Part shown: piece after piece, positions 15,780 to 22,558 of the stretch | How positions within the stretch are numbered: the first letter of the stretch is position 1 | Layout: each line of letters begins with the position of its first letter | Source: an uncultured Eubacteriales bacterium | GTDB taxonomy: Bacteria; Bacillota; Clostridia; Christensenellales; Aristaeellaceae | Assembly (NCBI GenBank): GCA_902764915.1 | Contig: CACWXY010000028.1 | Span: forward strand, 1-45,628 | DNA: 45,628 bases | Direction: 5' to 3' | Made by a program: the position numbers and the translations under genes | The notes under the pieces: model-generated | Database searches by the model: none | What the model saw: only the letters and a program-made list of their open reading frames with translations | Told to the model about the DNA's origin: nothing

Positions 15780-16733
15780 TCATTTGCTTACACTGTCCGT
15801 TTCCACCCACACCACGCGCTTTTCTCCGGTGGATGGATCCACGCATTCCGCCATGGTGTACTGTCCCTCAGCAATGTAGGCCACCAGTTCCGTGCCCGCT
15901 GGCAGCCTCAGTGCTGACACATACTGACTTCCCGGTCCGGCAAGAGCCTTCTGTTCCTTCACCAGATGCGCCTTTCGGCCATACATATCCAGCTCCTTTA
16001 CACTGTTATCCCTGTCCCGTACCACCGAGACGCTGGGAAGCCAGAACCGGATCAGGCGTCCTCTTGTCTGTGTCATTTCCACCAGGTACCAGTTCTTTGC
16101 CTTGCCGCAGACTGAAAAAACAGACTGGCTGTCGATATAGACCGTATTTTCCACGGCATATGCCGTACCCGGGCCCCGGTAGGCCACAATATGCTTCCCG
16201 GCATGGGCTGGAACCGACTCCAGGCAAGGAACTTCTTCCTTTTCCGGCGCCTGTGTGGGAAGCGAAACGCCCTGCACAATGTGCAGGTAGCGGTCTCCAC
16301 TGTCCAGTGTTCCCAGAAGTGTGCTGAAGAGGTCCTCTGCTTTCTGTAAAAGCCCGCGAAGCTCATACAGCCGCGCCTGGCAGTAACTGTACAGTTGTGC
16401 GCTGTCCTGAAACTCCATGCCTTTGAGCAGCAGAAAGCTCTGCTTTGCTTCCTGGATTGACTCTTCCGCCCAATGCAGCTGTCCCTGGCTTTCCCAGCGG
16501 TCAGCCTCTGCAATATGCACCATGCCGTCGCAGTAATACTGCCAGGCAGCCGCATCCGCGTAGTTGCCTGCCTGCGCAAATAATGTCTGCGCTTCTTCGT
16601 AATCGCCCAGCATAACCATCGTCATGCCTTCTTCATACAGTGTCTTTATATCGTCCACGGGAGAAACTGCTGCCGCCAGGGAAGGAAGCAGCAGCAAAAG
16701 ACACAGCCATGCCGCCATTCGCCTGTATCGCAC
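15780..16733 (-). CDS. Secreted TPR protein with two SH3-like domains
   Basis: The start is set at GTG 16733 (VRYRRMAAWL) because GGGGGC lies 5 nt upstream. The 317-aa product has a signal peptide (about 1-23) and TPR-like helices (about 25-145; motifs GDYEEAQTLF and GLLQKAEDLF). Two SH3b-like beta modules follow (about 165-225 and 240-310), each opening with a GPG turn (YRGPGTAY and LAGPGSQY). SH3b domains usually bind peptidoglycan or crossbridges. A secreted, wall-binding TPR protein directly upstream of essC (21 nt gap) suggests an envelope component of the secretion machine. No catalytic residues are visible. Confidence 0.8.
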   Translation of the reverse strand: MRYRRMAAWLCLLLLLPSLAAAVSPVDDIKTLYEEGMTMVMLGDYEEAQTLFAQAGNYADAAAWQYYCDGMVHIAEADRWESQGQLHWAEESIQEAKQSFLLLKGMEFQDSAQLYSYCQARLYELRGLLQKAEDLFSTLLGTLDSGDRYLHIVQGVSLPTQAPEKEEVPCLESVPAHAGKHIVAYRGPGTAYAVENTVYIDSQSVFSVCGKAKNWYLVEMTQTRGRLIRFWLPSVSVVRDRDNSVKELDMYGRKAHLVKEQKALAGPGSQYVSALRLPAGTELVAYIAEGQYTMAECVDPSTGEKRVVWVETDSVSK

Positions 16734-16784
16734 AAAAACGCCCCCTTGCCCTGCTTTTCTCACCGTCTGTCACCATACATAACA

Positions 16785-16826
16785 GAAGAAAGGTGACGAA
16801 GTACCCACGACAGATACTTCGTCACC
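16785..16826 (-). terminator. Stem-loop between wall-binding gene and essC operon
   Basis: A perfect 12-bp stem (GGTGACGAAGTA with TACTTCGTCACC) has an 11-nt loop and is followed on the minus strand by TTTCTTCTGTT. It lies 21 nt past the TAA of the choline-binding-repeat gene. It probably ends or reduces transcription from that gene into the T7-like genes. No strong promoter is visible between it and 16733, so partial readthrough is plausible. Confidence 0.7.
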
Positions 16827-16847
16827 CCTCTTTGCCTCAGCCATTCT

Positions 16848-17870
16848 TTACTTGACCCACACGCCATCTGCACCAATGGTATAGCCATCCACAATAGTAT
16901 TGGTGACCATATAGCCGTCTGCATCAAAGTAATACCACTTGCCGCTGATCTGCTTCCAGGCACTCTTCACATCCTGATACTTCCAGCCCTTTTCGTCCTG
17001 TTCCCAGGCTTTCTTATCAGGCACCCATTTGCCGGTTTCATCCACATAATATCCATCGATCCAAGCGGACACGGCCATGGGACCTTCCTTGGTCAGATAA
17101 TAATCGCCTTCCCAGGCGTTCTTCTTCATATATCCATCCTTGTCAAAGAAGTACCACAGACCGTTGATCTTGGCCCAGCCGTTTCTCGCATAGGTGCCGT
17201 CCGGATACGCAAACCACTTGCCCTTGGTGTCTTCTTTCCATTCACCGTCAGTAAAGAAGGGACCCTTCAGTTCTTTTTCGGGCTCACCGATCGGAGGAGC
17301 CGACTCTGCCGCGACATTCTCGGTACTGCCCGTCTTGTTGGAAGTCGGCGTCTCCCCGCTTACCAGTGCGGCACGAATGACAGCCGGCACAGAATCCGCG
17401 TCCACTTCTTCCCTGTCTACAAAAAACGTATTGGTTTCTGCATCGTAGTAGTATGACTGTCTCGTAGAATTGTCATTCACATCCACAGAACGATGGGTCA
17501 CGTTGCCCTGCTCATCTTTGAGTACCATCAGCCACATCTTGAAATCATCGTCAAGATACTTGCTTTCCTGTCTGTTCTGGAATGATCCGTCCGCATTGAA
17601 ATGAGCAAAGAAATACTCATTGCTGGCATCATCTATACATTCCCATACGATCAGATACAGTTCTCCCTCTTCATTGAAATGATACCGGTATTCCGAGCCG
17701 TCTTCGTTGTGAATATAACCGACCTTTCCCGAACTTGATTCACGAAGCTCGTCAAACTTGTCATTGACTGTCTTAACATTCGCACTGGTAGGACTTGTTG
17801 GCGCTGCATAGGCCGAAGCCACAAGCATCATACACAGTAAGGCAATAAGAAACACGATCCCTTTTTTCAT
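16848..17870 (-). CDS. Secreted protein with choline-binding-type cell-wall repeats
   Basis: The start is set at ATG 17870 (MKKGIVFL), 6 nt after AGGGGTG; the GTG three codons upstream lies within that Shine-Dalgarno sequence. The 340-aa product has a signal peptide (1-23) and a unique N-terminal domain (about 30-175) rich in Tyr, Phe and Asp with a beta-strand pattern. A short linker precedes five or six C-terminal repeats of the cell-wall-binding type (GWAKINGLWYFFDKDGYM, GKWYYFDADGYMVTN), ending in a truncated copy. Such aromatic repeats bind choline or other wall-polymer groups. It is the first minus-strand gene of this block, divergent from the STAND NTPase, and separated from the essC operon by a stem-loop. 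The role of the N-terminal domain is not recognised. Confidence 0.85.
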   Translation of the reverse strand: MKKGIVFLIALLCMMLVASAYAAPTSPTSANVKTVNDKFDELRESSSGKVGYIHNEDGSEYRYHFNEEGELYLIVWECIDDASNEYFFAHFNADGSFQNRQESKYLDDDFKMWLMVLKDEQGNVTHRSVDVNDNSTRQSYYYDAETNTFFVDREEVDADSVPAVIRAALVSGETPTSNKTGSTENVAAESAPPIGEPEKELKGPFFTDGEWKEDTKGKWFAYPDGTYARNGWAKINGLWYFFDKDGYMKKNAWEGDYYLTKEGPMAVSAWIDGYYVDETGKWVPDKKAWEQDEKGWKYQDVKSAWKQISGKWYYFDADGYMVTNTIVDGYTIGADGVWVK

Positions 17871-17924
17871 AAACTGCACCCCTTTTTTTCTGTACTATGA
17901 ACCATAGCTACATTTCGTAATATA

Positions 17925-17930
17925 ATTATA
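17925..17930 (-). promoter_or_regulatory. Candidate -10 element for the choline-binding-repeat gene
   Basis: TATAAT lies on the minus strand about 55 nt before the ATG at 17870. No good -35 hexamer sits 16-18 nt upstream, so the promoter would be weak or activator-dependent. Imperfect TTTGC/GCAAA repeats at about 17970-17988, between the two divergent promoters, could be an operator. Confidence 0.4.
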
Positions 17931-17992
17931 GGCAGATCTTTCCGGTATACATGCGCAAAATCATTCTGTTTTTGCCACTTTTTGCAAATTAA

Positions 17993-18021
17993 TTGACACT
18001 TCAGAGCGAGTCTCCTATATT
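17993..18021 (+). promoter_or_regulatory. Sigma-A promoter of the STAND NTPase gene
   Basis: TTGACA (17993-17998), a 17-bp spacer and TATATT (18016-18021) give a near-consensus promoter. The predicted transcript starts near 18028, giving a leader of about 30 nt with GGAGGG before the ATG at 18059. The match is the strongest promoter-like site in the window. Confidence 0.8.
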
Positions 18022-18058
18022 CCCAGCATACCTCATCACTGCCATGGAGGGAATCTAC

Positions 18059-20977
18059 ATGAAAGTACAGCCTTCCGTATATGGTTCCGGTCATGTTCTG
18101 ACGCTGAAAAACCTTTACCGTCTCCTGACGCAGAAGGATTTTCCGCTCTTTTCCGACCGCGTGTTTCCCGCAAAGGCCACCCAGGGGCAGACGCTCGTGC
18201 GGTTCTGGCAGAGCTACTTTTCCCAGACTCTCCCGGAAAACATTGATCTTACGATCTTTGACCAGTCCGAATCCCGCAGCCGTTCTCTGACCACACTGCT
18301 CAACCGAAACGGGGCAGCCGGTTTCCGCCGGGAATGGCTTTCCCGCATCAAAGAACTCTTCTCAGAGGACTTTTTTCTGTCCATGGCTCGCGAATGGATC
18401 CGGATTCTCTCCCAGGGCGAATACCATCCATCCGCCCTGGAAAAGCGCCTGAAGCAGTTCCTGCGGGATATCGCCAGTACCCGGGATCTGGAAACAGACG
18501 AAATATCCATCTTTCTGGAGCAGCAGTTTCTTGGACGGGAAGAGCACAGAGATACCATTCCCATCGTTTTTTCGGACGCATGCTTTCTCACATGGCTCAC
18601 CCTCCTGGCACTGCTCGGTTCCCGTGTACAGGATCCGGCGCTCACACATATGCGCACCTCCCATTCCTATTCGGTGCCCGTACTGTATCAGCGCTACTGT
18701 CATACCCCGCTTCAGTGCCTGACCAACCGCTCCTGTACACTCTGCAGCCGTGCGCTTCCGGAGGACGCGTATTTCGGAAGAAAGCAGGAACTGGATAAAG
18801 CCGTTTCGCTCCTGCAGACCCGTGGTAAGCTTCTGATCTGCGGCATAGGGGGCATCGGAAAATCCGAATTTGTCAGGCAGCTCCTGCAGCGGCTGGAAAA
18901 GTCCGGCGCCTATCAGCAGATCGCTCTTGTACAGTATGAGGGCAGTCTTGCTTCCAGCTATGCTCTGGCCTTCCCCTCGCTTCCCTCGCTTCTTCCGGAG
19001 GATATACTGAAGGAAGTGGAGCAGCGTCTGGCATCCAGTCCGAACCAGCGAAGCCTTCTGGTGCTGGATAATGTGGACACTTTCCCGTCCGCAGACACGG
19101 CGCTCCAATCGCTGCCCCGGTATTCCTGCGATATCATTCTTACCTCGCGCCTTCCGGAGTTCACCAGCTTTGCTGACCTTTTCCTGGAGGGGCTTCGCGG
19201 GGATGATGCGCTGAGTCTTTTCCAGTACCACTATCGCTATCCCGTACGGGATCAGCACTATGCCATTGACCGCTTATGTCAGCTGGTAGACGGGCATCCC
19301 CTGGCGCTCAGCCTCTTTGCCAGGCTGTGCCGTGTACGCTTCATGACGCCGGGTCAGCTGGCAGAAAAGCTGGAAGACACCGGTCTTTCCGGCCTGCATT
19401 ATGTGCAGGAAGGGCAGTCCGTGGATCTGTCTGCACTGTTCACATCCACCTATGCCCTGACTGAGCTTACTGTACCTCAGCACCGGATGATGCGTCTTTT
19501 CTCCCTGCTGCCATACCGTCCCTGGCATCCCACGGCCCTTCTGCCGCTTGCTCAGGATATATGCGGGGAACAGGATGCCCTGATTGACCTGTGCCATAGC
19601 CTGTATGAGCTCGGGTGGCTCATGGAATCCAGCGAAGGCTATTATCTGCATCCCATGATTGCCAGGACACTGCATACGACACCCTGCGCTGCTGATGACT
19701 TTCCCCTGCTCTGGCAATATTTCCACGATGCCGCGGCACTGGATTATACACTGGACTCCTCAGTCATCCTGCATGCGCTGTCGCATACGGATCAGCTGAG
19801 CCCGATTGCCTTCCAGACACTCGTTCAGGTAGAACGCAGTCAGAACGACCGTTCTTTCTGTCCGATCCCGGATGTGCTCTATGCGCGCCATGCGCAGTAC
19901 CTGAAAGAGCATCCCCATACTCCGGAAGACACCGTAATCTACTGGCTTTCCCTGTGCAACCGGGATATTCTGCTGCGCTCCGATGCCAGCCGTCTCCCAG
20001 ACTACCTGAACCACCTGCTGGATCCCGCCTTTGCCCAGACCCTGCAGCAGACAGACGTGCGGCGCAAGCTGCTCTTTTCTCTGGAGTATGCATACATGAG
20101 CTGTCCGGATACGCTCTCGGAAAGACTGTTTGCCCTGACCCGGCCGACGGATGTCTCCAGCCCTGCCATGGCAGAGTACGCCATTGCGTACAGCGTGCAT
20201 CTGCGCTGCGCAAAAAAGGATCTGTCCGCCGCTGTTCAGTCTCTCCAGACAGCCCAGGATATTCTCACCGCGCAGGGCATGGAACAGACCATTCATCAGG
20301 CCAATCTCGACTATCGCCTGGCCGTCTGCTATCTTGACCTGAACCGCTACCACGATGCGGAGCCCCTGCTTTCCCGGTGCCTGCATATCATGCGGGATCT
20401 GGGATATCCGGATAATGCTGCAAACATGATGAATACTGCCTCTACCTATGCCGTTGCCCTGCTTTTCAATCATAAGCCGGAGGAAGCGCTGACCGTCTAC
20501 AAAGAACTTACGCGCATCTATCAGAAGCAGCACCGCACCAACGCACTGGAATACGCCTTCATGCGCAATAATACCGCCAACACTTACGAGCAGATGGGGC
20601 AGTATGCCGAAGCCTCCCGGATCATGGAGGAGGTACTGGAGCTCGACAACACCATTCACGCTTCGCCTTCCTATGTTGCGACCCATGCCATGAACGCCGC
20701 ACGCTTTCTGCTCCTGCAGAAAAAAAGCCTGCCCAAGGCACATGCGTACCTGGAACAGGCTATGAACATTCGAAAAAATACGGAGCATCCCGACAGTCCT
20801 GCCATACTGGACCTTGTCCTCCTGGACGGGGTATGGCAGATACAGAGCGGAAAAACCGAGTCCGGCCGTGAGACAGTGCGCCAGGCGCTGGAGAAACTTA
20901 CCGCGCTCTGTCCAGAAACAAGGCGCAGCATCCAGGTTGGCAGATTGTTTCTGGAGGAAAGCAGTCCCAAAACATGA
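18059..20977 (+). CDS. STAND NTPase (NB-ARC-like) with C-terminal TPR array
   Basis: The start is set at ATG 18059 (MKVQPSVY), 8 nt after GGAGGG and downstream of the promoter; earlier starts fall inside the promoter. The 972-aa protein has an unrecognised helical N-terminal domain (about 1-240) and a CxxC pair near 225-230. The NB-ARC-type ATPase begins at YFGRKQEL. Walker A is GIGGIGKSEF near 261, Walker B LLVLDNVD near 333, the sensor ILTSR near 360, and GHPLALSL near 411 is the GLPL motif. A winged-helix-like region and TPR-type repeats (about 600-950) follow. STAND proteins are ATP switches that oligomerise when the repeat region senses a ligand. Bacterial members act as transcription regulators or anti-phage sensors. 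It is transcribed away from the T7-like cluster across a shared 180-bp region, so regulation of that cluster is possible but unproven. Confidence 0.85.
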   Translation: MKVQPSVYGSGHVLTLKNLYRLLTQKDFPLFSDRVFPAKATQGQTLVRFWQSYFSQTLPENIDLTIFDQSESRSRSLTTLLNRNGAAGFRREWLSRIKELFSEDFFLSMAREWIRILSQGEYHPSALEKRLKQFLRDIASTRDLETDEISIFLEQQFLGREEHRDTIPIVFSDACFLTWLTLLALLGSRVQDPALTHMRTSHSYSVPVLYQRYCHTPLQCLTNRSCTLCSRALPEDAYFGRKQELDKAVSLLQTRGKLLICGIGGIGKSEFVRQLLQRLEKSGAYQQIALVQYEGSLASSYALAFPSLPSLLPEDILKEVEQRLASSPNQRSLLVLDNVDTFPSADTALQSLPRYSCDIILTSRLPEFTSFADLFLEGLRGDDALSLFQYHYRYPVRDQHYAIDRLCQLVDGHPLALSLFARLCRVRFMTPGQLAEKLEDTGLSGLHYVQEGQSVDLSALFTSTYALTELTVPQHRMMRLFSLLPYRPWHPTALLPLAQDICGEQDALIDLCHSLYELGWLMESSEGYYLHPMIARTLHTTPCAADDFPLLWQYFHDAAALDYTLDSSVILHALSHTDQLSPIAFQTLVQVERSQNDRSFCPIPDVLYARHAQYLKEHPHTPEDTVIYWLSLCNRDILLRSDASRLPDYLNHLLDPAFAQTLQQTDVRRKLLFSLEYAYMSCPDTLSERLFALTRPTDVSSPAMAEYAIAYSVHLRCAKKDLSAAVQSLQTAQDILTAQGMEQTIHQANLDYRLAVCYLDLNRYHDAEPLLSRCLHIMRDLGYPDNAANMMNTASTYAVALLFNHKPEEALTVYKELTRIYQKQHRTNALEYAFMRNNTANTYEQMGQYAEASRIMEEVLELDNTIHASPSYVATHAMNAARFLLLQKKSLPKAHAYLEQAMNIRKNTEHPDSPAILDLVLLDGVWQIQSGKTESGRETVRQALEKLTALCPETRRSIQVGRLFLEESSPKT

Positions 20978-21024
20978 TTCATCGCTGCTGTCTGGCAGAA
21001 AGAAAACGTAAGAAGACATCCTGA

Positions 21025-21075
21025 AAACGCGCCGCAGTTTTTTCTCAGAGAAGACTGCGGCGCATTTCTGCTTTT
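21025..21075. terminator. Bidirectional terminator
   Basis: A perfect 10-bp stem (GCGCCGCAGT with ACTGCGGCGC) at 21029-21063 has T-rich tails on both sides. It separates the convergent STAND gene and the phosphatase gene and can serve both. Confidence 0.85.
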
Positions 21076-21115
21076 CAGAAAGGCACTGCAATGAGCGTAC
21101 AGGGCAGCGCACAGA

Positions 21116-22099
21116 TTAATCCTTCGCCACCCATGCACTCCAGGACATCTGCTTCTCCAGATACTGGGGACTGTGCAGATAATCATAGACCTGCCGGATG
21201 CGCTGTGCCCGCAGCGCATAGACATCCTGAAGCTCGTTCGGGCTTACGTAAGGAAGATAGCTGCCCCCGGCCATAGCCTGGCGCAGCATGATATCCTCAA
21301 ATGAGACAGACGGATTCCGGATCATATCATATATTGCCATGAAGATCACGGTCCGACTCTTTCCTGCATGGCAATGGAAGTGCAGCCATACGTTTTCCAG
21401 GCCTGCAGTCCTGTCGCATTCATCCACAAAGGAAAGGAACGCATCAACAGCTTCTTCCTCGGGCCAGCTGTGATCACTGGCAGCCAGACGCAGGTACTGA
21501 AATCCCTCGCTCTCCACCAGTTCCCGCTCCGTCATGGTCCGTTCCACGCTGATTTCCTGCGGATTTGCAGGCATATCGTTCTCGGCTGTATACGCTATGA
21601 TCATGCTTCCCGGCAGAGACCCAAAGCGGGCCATCTCGTCCGCTTCCGCCTCAGCCAGCGACAGACCTTTATTGGCCCAGTTATGCTCGCCGTACCAGGA
21701 GATACTCATCCCATTGACAAGCGCGTGGCTCTCCATTCGGCAGTCGATGATAAATATGGGACGATCTCCGGCCAGCCTACGAAGATCTTCGGCCAGTTGC
21801 CGGAACTGATTTTCAGAAAATTCAGCGCTTCCGGAGATGTGCAGGGTGTCCAGCCCCTCGGTGCTGGGCCAGGTATCCTGAGAAATTCCATACTTTTCAA
21901 GTCTGGCGGGATCCAGGGGTACAAGGTTCCATGCGCCTTCTGTAAGAAAACGTACATTGGCAAGCGGATGCTGCCAGGCATCTGCATCATTCATGTCAAA
22001 ACGGAAGAAGCAGGCAGAGGAATTTTCTGCCAGCCCGTTTGCAGTGCATGCGAGAAGCAGCACCAGAATAAGTATGGAAACAGCACGGTTCATCCTCAT
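21116..22099 (-). CDS. Secreted PTP-like inositol-polyphosphate phosphatase (phytase-like)
   Basis: The 327-aa product carries an N-terminal export signal (about 1-24); LLLAC at the end of the hydrophobic core could be a weak lipobox. The catalytic P-loop HCHAGKSRT (about 241-249) fits HCxxGxxRT of cysteine phytases, with the nucleophile Cys near 242. Upstream, ASDHSWP (about 205-211) fits the general-acid loop of that family. These enzymes remove phosphates from inositol hexakisphosphate outside the cell and are common in gut and rumen Firmicutes. Dual-specificity protein phosphatase activity is the alternative. AGGAG lies 9 nt before ATG. The gene is monocistronic, with the shared terminator just downstream. 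Low confidence attaches only to the substrate. Confidence 0.85.
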   Translation of the reverse strand: MRMNRAVSILILVLLLACTANGLAENSSACFFRFDMNDADAWQHPLANVRFLTEGAWNLVPLDPARLEKYGISQDTWPSTEGLDTLHISGSAEFSENQFRQLAEDLRRLAGDRPIFIIDCRMESHALVNGMSISWYGEHNWANKGLSLAEAEADEMARFGSLPGSMIIAYTAENDMPANPQEISVERTMTERELVESEGFQYLRLAASDHSWPEEEAVDAFLSFVDECDRTAGLENVWLHFHCHAGKSRTVIFMAIYDMIRNPSVSFEDIMLRQAMAGGSYLPYVSPNELQDVYALRAQRIRQVYDYLHSPQYLEKQMSWSAWVAKD

Positions 22100-22558
22100 T
22101 TTGATATCTCCTCGGTAAATACAGCATGGAGCGAAGAACAGCCATGGGGCTGTTTTCAGGGGCCTGTCAGTTCATGCAACCTGTGCGGCTGAACACTGAA
22201 CAAAAAACAGCGTGCTTTCTCTTCTCCCATCCAGGAACGGCAATATCCGAAAAAACAGTATGCGCGTTTTCAGACTTTTGCTTGCTTTTCGCTTCATTTT
22301 CGTATCTGTCTTCGCACGGTTCTGTTTCTTTTGCAGATCTCCTCTGTGCGAGAAATACAGGAAGACTCGAGAGCTGCATGACACCTTGATGCAGGTTTCA
22401 TCGGGCTGGATTTCCAGAATGAGGAAGGACATGCTTGCACGGGCGCACATTGGCACAGTGCTTATAAACCCCATGATCACACATTCATCCTATGCGCGAA
22501 AGCAGGCTTTCATACACGCAAACATGAGATTCTCTCCCCGGTGGGATAGTCGCCTGTC
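22100..22558. other. Intergenic region upstream of the phosphatase gene
   Basis: This 459-bp stretch has no convincing gene: several frames of 70-190 codons lack ribosome binding sites and family features. A 7-bp hairpin with TTTT on the plus strand (about 22135-22156) has no plus-strand gene before it. The promoter of the phosphatase gene must lie here, but no clear -35/-10 pair was found. No terminator was seen directly after the VWA operon either. Confidence 0.4.

Noticed and set aside
16733..16784. Possible promoter for the TPR/SH3-like-essC operon
   Set aside because: Only a poor TATGTA-like element was found, without a fitting -35 hexamer.
19760..21112. 450-codon minus-strand frame opposite the STAND gene
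   Set aside because: It is antisense to the TPR region and crosses the bidirectional terminator; it lacks family features.
22135..22156. Hairpin with T-run on the plus strand
   Set aside because: There is no plus-strand gene before it, so it was not called a terminator.
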